Program-made: the position numbers and the translations under genes | The notes under the pieces: model-generated | Told to the model about the DNA's origin: nothing | Databases searched by the model: none | Seen by the model: the letters and a program-made list of their open reading frames with translations, nothing else | DNA from: Zoroaster sp. YZ-2022 | Lineage: Eukaryota; Echinodermata; Asteroidea; Forcipulatida; Zoroasteridae | Length of the DNA stretch: 64,000 nucleotides | Reading direction: 5' to 3' | Assembly (NCBI GenBank): GCA_029582265.1 | Contig: CM055830.1 | Location: 25,094,163 to 25,158,162 of the forward strand | In this document: positions 39,201 to 47,787 of the stretch, one piece after another | Layout of the letters: the number at the start of each line of letters is the position of its first letter | How positions within the stretch are numbered: position 1 is the stretch's first letter

Positions 39201-42200
39201 TCGATGAAATCGGATTAAATGATCATCTTACCTGTTACTTGTAAAGTGCTATTTTGAGCATGTTGCAATACTTTTGGCCAGTGAGTGTACATGCCATGGC
39301 ATATATGTACTTACTACATCAACTTACTAAAATATGTTGAATATTTGTCTCACATGTAGATTGTGTCACCAGTTATTGTAATTTTTAATTGAAAAAAAAA
39401 CCTTAAAAAAAACCCAGTATTCCAAATCAGAGGTAACAGCGGTCATCTTAGGTTTTTTAATACACAAGTCTGTAGAAGTCAAAATGAGGCTGATGTCCAA
39501 ATATATGTAGACTGGTGACTTTCGCATTGTGAACAGTGTACATGTACATGTAGTTTATTTGATCAAGGGAATGCATAGCCGCAGAATCTGATATCTCAAT
39601 ATAAAAATTACTAAACTAATCACAAAGATAATGAATATAATATGGGAGGTTGCAGGTTCAAATTTCAAGAAGGGTATTCCATTTCCTCATGCATTGAAGG
39701 TCAGTGTTAGAATAATTGAATAATTGTATTTAAGCCTCTGCAATACATGTACATTACACACTTTACAAGAGTATTTCTATTTACATGAACTGTTTCATTA
39801 TTTTCCACCATTGATAATTACTATGACCTGAAAGAAACCCACATATTATGTTGAACTTGTAAAGTGACTCCAATGACGCATCTGTTTAAAGAAGTAAATT
39901 TTCAAATGATTTTTGTGTTAAGTTTCACATCAAATAAGTTTATTTATATTTGGATTCCATCGTGTATTTATTTTACAAACGGAATATTTGCATGGCATGT
40001 GTACATGTATGTACATTTACATCAACTTACTGTCTGTAGATTGTCTAAATTGGGAACAAAACTTCTGTTTCCTCATGCAATCTATATTATAGATTGAAAG
40101 TCATTGTTTGAATAATTGAATAATCATATTTGAATAATTTATGCCTATTAAAAGGACAGTATTGTCCCGATTAACAGGGCATGGAATCAGAGCGCTAGTT
40201 TTAGATTAACTCAGTGACTGAAAATAATACCCCACATGATAAGGTCATTACTGTTGCTGCTGCATAAATGAGCTGGTAATTTTCAGTCACTGTGTTCATC
40301 TTTAACAAGGACAATGATTCCATGCCCTGTTGAAAGTCTCATGACGATATTGTCCCTTTAACCCTCCTATAGGTTTAACAATCAAAGACACTCAAAATTT
40401 GTATGTCTCTCTTAACCCAATGACTTTGTGCAGTGCACTCAAATACATGCAAGCACATGTGGCTGTGATAGGAGGTCAAACCAAAACCAATGAAAGACAC
40501 TCAAAATTTGTATGTAACTCCCAACCCATTGACTTTGTGCAGTGCACTCAAATATATGCAAGGACATGTGGCTAGGATAGGTCAAACCAAAACCACTCGA
40601 CAGTACATACACAGCTCTGTGTGACTCTGTGGTTTGACCTACCAATTGGCAATGCAACCAAAAATACTCAAGTGACTGTCTGTGGGTGCCGTGCTGACTG
40701 GGCCAAATTTCAGCATGGGCATAGGAGAGTTAAACCACTGCTGCATCATCATAATTCTCATACAAGGTGGCTTTTAAAATGGGCATCTTTAGCAACGTCA
40801 TAGCTCACATTGAATACCCTCTGAAGGTCCAGTAGATACCTGTTAAACAAAGAAAAAATGTAATGGAATATACTGTAGACCTTTCCATACAATTAGTGCA
40901 CCATGTGTGTGTGTGTGTGTCACCACCTACATACTGTACACTGTATTGCAATTATTGGTATTAATAGTTACACCACTATTTGGTAACATTGCATTTCGAG
41001 TATATAAATAATTCACATTGTACAGTTGAGAGAATTTCACATGGTGTCACTGCAATTAGTCTTACTTATCCTCTTCACCATACAAAGCTACAAGTTTTAC
41101 CTACATGTACAGTGTACATGTACATTATAATAAATACATTTGGACTTGATGAAAACAACTTTGCTCAAATTTTCCCAAATCAAAAGAACATGAACTTAAA
41201 ATGGAATAAAATGGAAGAAGAACACAGCAATGTACAACTGTTTAAAAGAAAATTCTATTCTAAAATTATCAACAGATTTCCATTAGTACCTTTGTATCGG
41301 ACAGGAAATATGTTTGGATTTGTCTGTGTACATGTATGTCTTGACCTGAGGGTTTAGTCATGTTTGACATGTTTTGGGACTTTGAGTGTTCACCATCAGT
41401 GTCCTAATATAAACAATTAAAATACAAATATATCAAAAAGGGCTGCTGTTACACCATTCTATGTTACAATGTTCAGATGAGGATCGAGGGCAGGGGAGTA
41501 ACAAGCCCATAACCCCTTCTTTTTTTGGGGGGGGGGGGGACTACCCCCATCCAGGCATATACATGTATACAAAATTGAGTTCAAAATCATCCATTTTTGG
41601 GGAAAACAAACATACACCCCCCAATAAAATATTTCTTGCTATGCTGTTTATAGCATTTACCATAGAGCCTGTGCAATATCTGCACTGCTTTGTAGAGACT
41701 CTGTTTCATCATACTGTTGCTGTACCTGTTCAAGTATCTGTACACATTGAAAACAAAATACATGTATACCATGAAAGAATATGTAAAGGTATTTTACACT
41801 ATTTGGAAAAAAGTGGGGAAAATGGGGAAGAAATAACTTAAAAGAAATTGTAAAAATACTGGACTACATGTACATGTATGACTGCCAAGTCATTATTCAT
41901 TTATTCCTACTATTGTACTACACTAACTACATGCTTGATATAATTTACAGATCTATGCAATGCAAACATGACAGATTAATCCATGCATGAAAATATTATT
42001 TCATTTCTGCTTTCATGGGGCTAAAAAATTTCATTTACAAAAACTTCATAAAATTTCCCCTGAAAAACGATTGCACAATATGCAAAGGTTCTCTTTCAAT
42101 AAAAACATCATAATAATCAGAAAACCCACAACATTACAAGTCAGCACTCGGTTGGACAAGGAACAGTTGGTAGGGAATATAAAAATTAGATAGTTCTTGC

Positions 42201-44271
42201 ACATACCATAGCCCTTTCTCTTTTAAGGGATGCCTCTCCAGATCACTTGCAATCATCTGGCTAACCATCTCGGCCGGTGGTTAGGTGCATCTTGCGGTGC
42301 TGTTACTAGGCCTGGGGCCGATTTCACAAAGAGCTAAGATTGATCTTAACTGTGTATCAATCTTAATTGCTTAGCAAAGTGTGATGTCACAAAACAAATC
42401 ACTATAGTAATACTAACAGCTCATCTTAAGATGAATCTTAGTGCTTTGTGAAATCGAGCCCTGGACTCCTTTGTAGTACTACATTTGTACATGTACATAA
42501 CTTGAGCGCCCAGCAGGGTGGATATGTGCGCGCTACAAATCTTTATTATTATTATTATTAACCCTAACTCCCTAGGCATTGTATTAAAACAATAAAAATC
42601 CTTCAAAATCCTCCAACTGGCTTTGTTGTCTAGGGAGTTAGGGTTAATATTATTATTTTTATTATTATTAACTATGTAGGATTTGAGGCTTTTCATGGTG
42701 GAGATACATGTAGATACTTGAGTTCGGGTGACACCATGTAATGATCTCTTCTTGGAAGAAGTGATGGCTCTGAGAAGACAAGACCCTTTCAGCCGACCCG
42801 GTGTATACCACATTCCCTGTGAATGTGGTAAAGTGTACATCAGAGAGACTGGCAGAGACCTTCCAACAAGATTCAAGGAACTCAAGGCCCATGGGAGAAG
42901 AGGAGAAATAGCCAAGTTAGCCATCATCAAACACGCATACAACGAAAACCACATCATCCAATGGGACAACACCACACTCATCACTCCAGTCAAGAATTGG
43001 TAACACCGCCGCATCAGGGAAGCCATATAAATCAACAAGCACAGCACAGTACCACAAGACATCGGTTTCAACATCAGTAGCATCTGGCAAGCAACACTTC
43101 AACAGAGCCAATCATCCACCATCAACACCAACACAGCAACTAACACACTCCATTGAACATCACCCACAGACAGCCGTCGACACACTTCACCGAGCACCAA
43201 TCACAGCAGCTCCCACCAACAGCAAGATCCTCCAACACAAGATAAAAGCTCCTGCATTCTACACTTTCTTGAGTCTCCTGATGACAGCTAGAGTAGACTA
43301 GTCGAAACGTTGAGAACAAACCAACCGGCTCTTCTCAGAGCCATCGCTTCTTCCAAGAAGAGATCATTACACGGTGTCACCCGAAAGAACTCAAGTATTA
43401 TTAACTGGATGTCGTACTCATGCAATCAACTCACTGTTGTCGGAACTGCTCCCTCTTTCACCTTAATCTGGCCTGAATCCCCAGACTTTTCTACATTTGA
43501 ACGGTCTTATAAACGGAATGGGCTGAATATACTGATGATGACTCCCAACAGAGTGAAATCTGAACCAGTGGAGTTCTCAAAACGAACCTACATGTATTCC
43601 CTACATCGAGTCACTACAAAAATATGTACGGAGTTTTTACCCAATCGCGTATGCAACCACCTATAACACAATATAGTGGCATTACACAATGTGTAATTCT
43701 AAATCTCAATAAATACTTGCAGAATTCATCTAAAATGGACCGAAATCAAAATGACACCGATCACTCCCGATGCTTCACTTTGAAAACACAAGTTACTTAC
43801 GGGTTTGTGTCTCCCAAGTATGACATTTCTGAGGTCAAAGTATATACATGTATCATTATACGTCACTCCAGCATTTTTGTAAGCAGCTTGATGGTGCTTC
43901 GGAACAAGTGTGGGTTTCCTCTTTTTTCCCTTTGTAAAAAACTACATCAAAGTGAAATGATTCCAAATTCGGAATCTGTGACATTTCTTTTATTAATAAA
44001 ATTATTAACTTTGCCGAAATACAATCCCCATTCTAACCGGACTGTAAACAGACCTACAGTGTACTTGTACTGTAGACAAAAAGTTACAATCCAGAGAGTA
44101 TAGAAGATGACTATACCAGGAGCTGGCAGGTTAACGGGTTAACAAACCTTTTCTTTGTGAGCGTGATCGAGACCAAGATGTGTTGCTATCATTGAAAGCT
44201 TTCTTCCGTCTTTTCTCTTTCATCTTCTCTTTGATCAACTCAATGCTGGTATTCCTGTCTCCTTGTGACAT
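27192..44271 (-). CDS. SGO1: shugoshin (7 coding exons seen, last exon not located)
   Basis: Shugoshin recruits PP2A to centromeres and protects cohesin from premature removal. Exons in transcript order: 44271-44148, 36374-36190, 35249-35059, 34257-33986, 32949-32090, 31233-30383, 27243-27192. All junctions are GT/AG and phases agree through 845 codons. The N-terminus has ELIKEKMKEKRRKK, like DIKKRMKEKRNK of human SGO1. Next comes a coiled coil with LRSNNKALAKAL, aligning with YQDNNKMLVLAL and keeping the Asn-Asn needed for PP2A binding. The C-terminus has GRRSRRVAPVSYKEPSLS followed by CKMRRE, the SGO motif that reads phosphorylated H2A. The middle is low-complexity, Lys- and Ser-rich and poorly conserved, as usual for the family. 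The ATG at 44271-44269 is a best guess, because the exon stays open upstream to its acceptor. Many invertebrates have one shugoshin, so an SGO1/SGO2 split may not apply. Confidence 0.9.
27300..27475 (-). mobile_element. second tRNA-derived SINE family
   Basis: The inverse strand has GGTGGTCGAGAGGTTAAGAC (A-box-like) and GAGTTCGAATCCCACCC (B box), class II tRNA-like. A poly-G run at 27355-27368 follows the body. Confidence 0.6.
28688..29120. mobile_element. TGTGAC-end MITE, family C
   Basis: TGTGACCTGTCACCACGAAA and its exact inverse at the other end; about 31 bp of terminal inverted repeat. In the last shugoshin intron seen. Confidence 0.85.
29121..30382. other. shugoshin intron sequence with homopolymers
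   Basis: Poly-G at 29163-29175, poly-C at 29460-29468 and 29719-29727, and several ACATGTAC runs. No exon recognised. Confidence 0.4.
30383..31233 (-). CDS. SGO1: shugoshin exon 6 with first half of the SGO motif
   Basis: Acceptor ATTTACAG, donor CATG|GTAAGA. 851 bases. Ends GRRSRRVAPVSYKEPSLS plus two bases of a Cys codon. This is the conserved C-terminal shugoshin block; vertebrate SGO1 has VNYKEPTLASKLRRG. Confidence 0.93.
31299..31562. mobile_element. TIR element in a shugoshin intron
   Basis: CTAGTCTTGGTTCAAAACTG then TTTTTGATACACGATCC, repeated in inverse at 31505-31562; about 50 bp inverted ends and a G-rich centre. 264 bp. Confidence 0.8.
31740..31976 (+). mobile_element. 5'-truncated SINE
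   Basis: Begins at CCCAGGGGGTTAAATGGG and runs to the ATT tail. The tRNA-like head is missing, as expected from incomplete reverse transcription. Confidence 0.83.
32090..32949 (-). CDS. SGO1: shugoshin exon 5 (long, low complexity)
   Basis: Acceptor GTTTCTCAG, donor GAG|GTAATA. 860 bases, open throughout in the joined frame. Contains EPPLKRLRTATLLDP near the start and a Lys-rich central part (SKLPKPKKGLKSIKV, KKQGKRSKKKTN). A MITE ends about 30 bases upstream of the acceptor. Confidence 0.85.
32980..33564. mobile_element. TGTGAC-end MITE, family B, copy 1
   Basis: TGTGACGGGCTCTGCGAAAA and inverse TTTTCGCAGAGCCTGTCACA. 585 bp. A shorter relative at 56863-57289 has an internal deletion. Its edge is about 30 bases from the acceptor of shugoshin exon 5. 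Confidence 0.87.
33986..34257 (-). CDS. SGO1: shugoshin exon 4
   Basis: Acceptor CATGTAG, donor AAAG|GTATAC. Encodes KADLVSKVIESTAADMIQVV and an acidic end (DLDGPLIDDVDFPLMFTEES). No family motif was recognised; accepted on phase continuity. Confidence 0.82.
34508..34890. mobile_element. TIR element between shugoshin exons 3 and 4
   Basis: CCAGAAGTCTATTACCTACA at the left and its inverse TGTAGGTAATAGACTTCTG at the right. Single ends of the same repeat are at 57302 and 61304. Confidence 0.7.
35059..35249 (-). CDS. SGO1: shugoshin exon 3
   Basis: Acceptor CATGACAG, donor GG|GTAAAT. Begins NRLSNIKQVLTKVTASFMDA, which extends the helix, then becomes Ser/Asp-rich (TSDDDSFSMLLKPDH). Phases match both neighbours. 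Confidence 0.85.
35321..35592. mobile_element. TTAA-flanked element, family S
   Basis: TTAACAACCCTGCTACTACA at the left and TAGAAGGGTTTTAA at the right. A related block, inverted, lies at 45229-45334 and ends GTAGGAGGGTTAA. Confidence 0.5.
35706..35945. mobile_element. GGCGGATCC-end element
   Basis: GGGCGGATCCAGAACA at the left, TGAATCCGCCAATGA at the right, with G-runs and C-runs just inside. A one-ended copy begins near 61107. Confidence 0.55.
36190..36374 (-). CDS. SGO1: shugoshin coiled-coil exon
   Basis: Acceptor TCTACAG, donor ATT|GTAAGT. Encodes a helix with ILKASLRSNNKALAKALATS, then EVQQAHHSILDFQKERQYLL. The heptads and the Asn-Asn pair at 36333-36328 match the PP2A-binding coiled coil of shugoshins. 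Confidence 0.9.
37105..37325 (+). repeat. Penelope-like terminal fragment with possible ribozyme-like motif
   Basis: CCTGAAGACGATCAGAGCAT ACTGATCGAAACGTCGAG (split here for length) is followed by TTCTTTTCAGAACT and CACATGGTGTCACCGCAATT. The order matches 43270-43400 and 41030-41100. GATCAG...CTGATC forms a 6-bp stem between CTGAAGA and GAAAC. Confidence 0.5.
37326..38534. other. shugoshin intron 1, unique part
   Basis: AT-rich sequence, no exon recognised. Intron 1 spans 36375-44147. Confidence 0.4.
38535..38898 (+). mobile_element. full-length tRNA-Leu-derived SINE
   Basis: The most complete copy: GGCCGAGCGGTCTAGCTTAC, GGTTCGAATCCCGGCCGTGA, intact body and ATT tail. A short TTACATTGTA insertion sits in the CACTCAGTTGG block. 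Confidence 0.9.
39032..39287. mobile_element. Tc1/mariner-type MITE
   Basis: CACTCACTGGCCATAAGTAT at the left and ATACTTTTGGCCAGTGAGTG at the right, flanked by TA on both sides. End sequence and TA duplication fit Tc1/mariner. 256 bp, no transposase. Confidence 0.85.
40148..40361. mobile_element. TTAA-flanked MITE, family T, copy 2
   Basis: TTAAAAGGACAGTATTGTCC at the left and GATATTGTCCCTTTAA at the right. GGGCATGGAATC and GATTCCATGCCC lie inside. Shares TTAA 40358-40361 with the next element. Confidence 0.72.
40358..40733 (+). mobile_element. piggyBac-like MITE, family R, copy 2
   Basis: TTAACCCTCCTATAGGTTTA at the left and CATAGGAGAGTTAA at the right. GACTTTGTGCAGTGCACTCA occurs twice inside, as in the other copies. 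Confidence 0.82.
41028..41105 (+). repeat. short Penelope-like terminal fragment
   Basis: TTTCACATGGTGTCACTGCA and CACCATACAAAGCTACAAG match 37245-37310. Confidence 0.5.
42495..42557 (+). repeat. SINE-like 3' tail
   Basis: TTGAGCGCCCAGCAGGGTGG then GCGCGCTACAAATC and an ATT run. Resembles the tail of the main SINE family but is a different subfamily. Confidence 0.5.
42558..42647. mobile_element. 90-bp TTAA-flanked micro-MITE, copy 2
   Basis: Differs from 13058-13147 at only a couple of positions. TTAA at both ends and 20-bp inverted ends. Confidence 0.82.
42662..43405 (+). pseudogene. Penelope-like element fragment with GIY-YIG domain
   Basis: Frame 42728-43003 encodes GVYHIPCECGKVYIRETGRD and LPTRFKELKAHGRRGEIAKL, then IIKHAYNENHIIQWDNTTLI. 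This is the GIY-YIG endonuclease end of Penelope-like retroelements. The second motif reads YIR where family members have YIG. The frame stops after VKNW and stops recur beyond. A 70-bp inverted repeat (about 42713-42785 and 43322-43400) encloses it, as in Penelope termini. Confidence 0.8.
43406..44147. other. shugoshin intron 1 next to exon 1
   Basis: Open frames of up to 159 codons on the plus strand show no recognisable domain and are not supported as genes. Confidence 0.4.
44148..44271 (-). CDS. SGO1: shugoshin exon 1 (coding part)
   Basis: Donor AAAG|GTTTGT. Starts MSQGDRNTSIELIKEKMKEK and continues into a basic RRKK stretch. An in-frame open stretch runs to an acceptor at 44302-44303, so an upstream 5' exon is likely. 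Confidence 0.82.
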
Positions 44272-44875
44272 CTTGTCTTTGGCACTGCCTTTATCCTTCA
44301 CCTAATAATTTATAAAGGCAAGAATGTTTAATCCTGTCAAGTCGGTTATTCATGTAAAATTACCATATCTAAGGTGACCCCCTCATATTTGGCTAAAAAC
44401 AATTTATTAAAAAAAAAAAAACTAGAACTATAGTATAAAATTTGGAAATTCAGAAATCTAAATTTGAAAGCTCAACTCCAAGCAGTTTGGAAGAACTTGT
44501 TTAGTCATGCTACGTGGTTTGAACAAAGCAGCCATACTAGGCTTGGGTGTTTTTTCGGTAAAACCGAGTCGTCACGTTTTTTTTTTAAACCGACACCGAA
44601 CCGAGGAATTTTTAATAAACCAAAATACCACCTAATTCGGTTTTCAAAAATAAAACCGCAGTTTTATAAAATCATCCGTTTTTGACTTTTACTGGTCCTC
44701 ATTGTATCCTTGTTCTTCGGCGACGATTATTAAAGCAATGTGTTTCCTGTGATCATTAGGAACCCCAGTGGATAAATTGTTATTTAAAATCCTATTTTTA
44801 GCACCCGTTTGGCCCGCAACATATCTTAGTTCCGCACAATCAACATATTATACAGTCCATTTTCGTAGTTTACAT

Positions 44876-45228
44876 AAGCTTGCCTAAGCAGACACTTTTG
44901 GCAAGAGTGAGATCAGTAATTATATTATGAGATCAGTAATTTTGGTGAAATTTTAATGTTATTATTGTTTGTTTTTTTTATTTCAAAAATGTTTTGAAAA
45001 TTTCATGAAAATGAGATATCCCAGAATAACAGATTTTATGCCAAAAGTGTCTGCTTGGGAAAGGTTACCTAATCACTAAGTTTTAGGTTGTAATAATTAG
45101 CAGATCAAAATTTGAAAATAAAGAAAAATCGCTCCTTCTTTGTACATGTGGTGACCGGTGCTAGGGCCAAGCATACGGATGGAGCATTGTGCATTGGCCC
45201 TAGAATGGGGCTATGTTCAGGGTGGTCA
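44876..45228. mobile_element. long-inverted-repeat element, partial copy
   Basis: GCCTAAGCAGACACTTTTGG ... CCAAAAGTGTCTGCTTGGG, then a right arm running through AAATCGCTCC to CATTGGCCCTAGAATGGGGC. The left arm is missing. Confidence 0.6.
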
Positions 45229-45334
45229 AAATGACAGTAAAAACCAGTTAAAAATGCCCCTGTGTGCACATTGTGGACTGATTTTGACCCTATAGCAACT
45301 TCCCACTAAAGTGCAGCTAGAGTAGGAGGGTTAA
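45229..45334 (-). repeat. family S fragment
   Basis: CAGGGTGGTCAAAATGACAG ... GAGTAGGAGGGTTAA, inverse of part of 35321-35430. One TTAA border only. Confidence 0.5.
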
Positions 45335-45379
45335 ATAAATAATTTTGGTAGGGCCTACAGAGAAATCCTACAGTGGGGC

Positions 45380-45868
45380 TAGCCCCATTCTAGGGCCAAT
45401 ACACTGGACTCCCTCCGTATCTTTGGCCCTAGCGCCACATGTACAAAAATGGAGCGATTGTTCAACTTTTGATCTGCTCATTATTACGATCCAAAACTTT
45501 GTGATTAGGTAAGCTTGCCCAAGCAGACACTTTTGGCATAAAGTTTACTACTGTGAAATCGGTAATTTTGGTGAAATTTAAATTTTATTATTTTATTTAT
45601 TTATTTTTTTTTTCAAAAATGTTTCAAAAATTTCATGAAAGTGAGATACTGTATCTCAGAATAATGGATTTTGTGCCAAAAGTGTCTGCTTGGGCAAGGT
45701 TACATGTACCTGATTACTAAGTTTTAGGTTTCAATAATTTGCAGATCAAAAGTTGAAAAAAATCACAAGTTGAAAAGAAAAATCGCTCCATTTTTGTACA
45801 TGTATGTGGGGCTAGGGCCAAGGATACAGAGGGAGTCCAGTGTATTGGCCATAGAATGGGGCTACAGT
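45380..45868. mobile_element. long-inverted-repeat element, full copy
   Basis: The left arm (AGCCCCATTCTAGGGCCAAT ... GCCCAAGCAGACACTTTTGG) and its inverse on the right (about 45675-45865) give roughly 150-bp arms around an AT-rich core. Fold-back transposon-like. Confidence 0.7.
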
Positions 45869-45894
45869 GGGGCATAATGGCAATGGGGCGTAAC

Positions 45895-46470
45895 TAAGCT
45901 TGGGCAATAACACGATAATATCGAATATCGCGATACTTTTTTATTCGATTACGATATCGAGAACCTTTTTAAGTTATCGGCATATCGGCAAATCGCGATT
46001 AAAAAAATATATTGCGATTAAAAAAATTGACATTGTGAGTTAAGTCAGAAATAGACCTTATGCATGTGACAAACTGAATATCGCCCTCATTCAGAGGCAA
46101 GAGAAGGTCACTCATTGGTTCATGTATGCGCGCTGTGCGTGCGTATACACACAGTGCGCATACATGAACCAACGAGTGACCTTCATTTGCCTCTGATAGG
46201 GGGTGACCTTCAGTTTGCGACGTCATATGCATAAGGTCTATTCCATGGAAACAAAATTAGAACAGTCGTTTCAGCTTTTGGAAGTGAGAAACAAAAGCAA
46301 ACTACTTCAGAAGTACATACACGCTCTGCAAACGAATTTGCGATTTATTGTGACACTTGTAGAGGGGTACATACCTGTGGTTATCGGCTCTGAAGCAATC
46401 ATGCATGAATGAAAAAATAATCAGCATATTATCAAAAATCGCGATACATGTATATCGCGATATACATTGA
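45895..46470 (+). repeat. ATCGCGAT-rich repeat with a nested palindrome
   Basis: Starts CTTGGGCAATAACACGATAA and ends in ATCGCGATACATG TATATCGCGATAT. Interrupted by the palindromic element at 46051-46241. Confidence 0.5.
46051..46241. mobile_element. palindromic MITE, 191 bp
   Basis: ATAGACCTTATGCATGTGAC and the inverse ATGCATAAGGTCTAT at the far end. The arms pair nearly through the whole element (CATTGGTTCATGTATGCG / CGCATACATGAACCAACG). Confidence 0.8.
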
Positions 46471-46472
46471 TG

Positions 46473-46519
46473 CTGGCCCGAGCACGAGCTGGCCCGAGCA
46501 CGAGCTGGCCCGAGCACGA
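46473..46519. repeat. 16-bp minisatellite, three units
   Basis: GAGCTGGCCCGAGCAC units, followed by GAGTTGGTTGGAGTATGAG. The same array and flank recur at 46852-47045. Confidence 0.9.
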
Positions 46520-46851
46520 GTTGGTTGGAGTATGAGTCACTACGAGTACGAGTTGACGGCTGCAGTGAAGCTTACCAGAGCATAATGGTCAGGAATGTGC
46601 ATTGTCAATGTCCTTTGTCATTCGGTGCCTAGGTCTACGTCACGAAATGCGATATCAAAAGGGACAACACAAATTTTGGGGACAAATGAAATTGTTATAA
46701 CTCTTGTCTCTTGACAAACTTATAAAAATAGTAAGTTTATGTTTTATTAATATAAAACCATATATTATTATTAAGCCCCAAAAATGTTGTGTGAAAAATT
46801 ACCATTTCATCTTTCATAGGACCTTAACATTGAGTGGAAACATAAAAGTGA

Positions 46852-47003
46852 TCGAGCTGGCCCGAGCACGAGCTGGCCCGAGCACGAGCTGGCCCGAGCA
46901 CGAGCTGGCCCGAGCACGAGCTGGCCCGAGCACGAGCTGGCCCGAGCACGAGCTGGCCCGAGCACGAGCTGGCCCGAGCACGAGCTGGCCCGAGCACGAG
47001 CTG
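46852..47003. repeat. 16-bp minisatellite, about nine units
   Basis: Uninterrupted GAGCTGGCCCGAGCAC units. Both strands are open because 16 is not a multiple of 3 and the unit lacks stops. Not a gene. Confidence 0.95.
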
Positions 47004-47383
47004 GTTGGAGTACGACTACGAGTCACTACGACACGAGTACGAGTTGACCTGTTTCCTCATGCCATGGAAATGGAATGGATGATGATTGATGGACCATGTA
47101 AATTGTAATGTTCTCAGTAATCTCACCATCTCATTGTTTTAATTTATGTAACGTTATTCATTCTCTGGATCCAACTGTATCACAAATTTTGTCTGTAACG
47201 TTAGGCCTAATAGTGTTTTCGTTACTCTTTACCAAATTAACAAATATGCCCAATTTTAACAAATAAATTCATACCTTCGTGCCGATGTCCTTTTAAACTT
47301 CGTACAAATTTTGCTGTTTTTCAATTGGTTAAATGCAAATGGTACCCGCTATGTCTCACGCTCCAATTGCATGGAAGATTTAC

Positions 47384-47617
47384 AGACTGGTCCCCTGTCT
47401 TTATCCTATCAAGGATAGAGATAGGGTCCTGGCGTACCGTTTCAAGGGATTTCATTGGATACATTGTGATGAAGATCTGACGTCACGCTTCCTGGCTTAC
47501 GCGCTAGCTACCAACCAAGGTCAAAGTTGAATCTCGGGAGAAACATGACGGCATGAAAGGACCTGACGTAACGTACGTAATTCATGACAAGTTCATGACC
47601 TCAAAGCGTGACGTCAG
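47384..47617 (+). promoter_or_regulatory. CRE-bearing segment upstream of the third gene
   Basis: A GC-richer stretch 125-360 bases before the ATG with two full TGACGTCA palindromes (47478-47485 and 47609-47616), the consensus for CREB/ATF proteins. A diverged copy lies at 60112-60327. Promoter function is inferred from position and motifs. Confidence 0.45.
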
Positions 47618-47740
47618 TTAGTTAAGTTATTGACGATTACCAGCTCAATCTTCTTGGCAACTGACGACGCTGATGCCGTGATGGTGTACATCACTACATG
47701 TACGTGTACCTGCGCTGCTGACTAAAAAACGTTAGTCGCA

Positions 47741-47787
47741 ATGGCAGATGAATCTGCTGAAGTCGCAAAACTTGTCCAACAAAAACT
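47741..47787 (+). CDS. unknown charged protein, exon 1
   Basis: ATG in a good context (TCGCAATGG), donor CT|GTAAGT. Encodes MADESAEVAKLVQQK and two bases of a Leu codon. Followed by a 2.6-kb intron with two strong hairpins. Confidence 0.78.

Noticed and set aside
43310..44103. Plus-strand frames of 118 and 159 codons
   Set aside because: No recognisable domain, no splice partners, and they lie in a shugoshin intron next to Penelope-like debris.
46704..47108. 134-codon frame with WPEHELARARAGPST repeats
   Set aside because: Made by the 16-bp minisatellite; no coding signal outside it.
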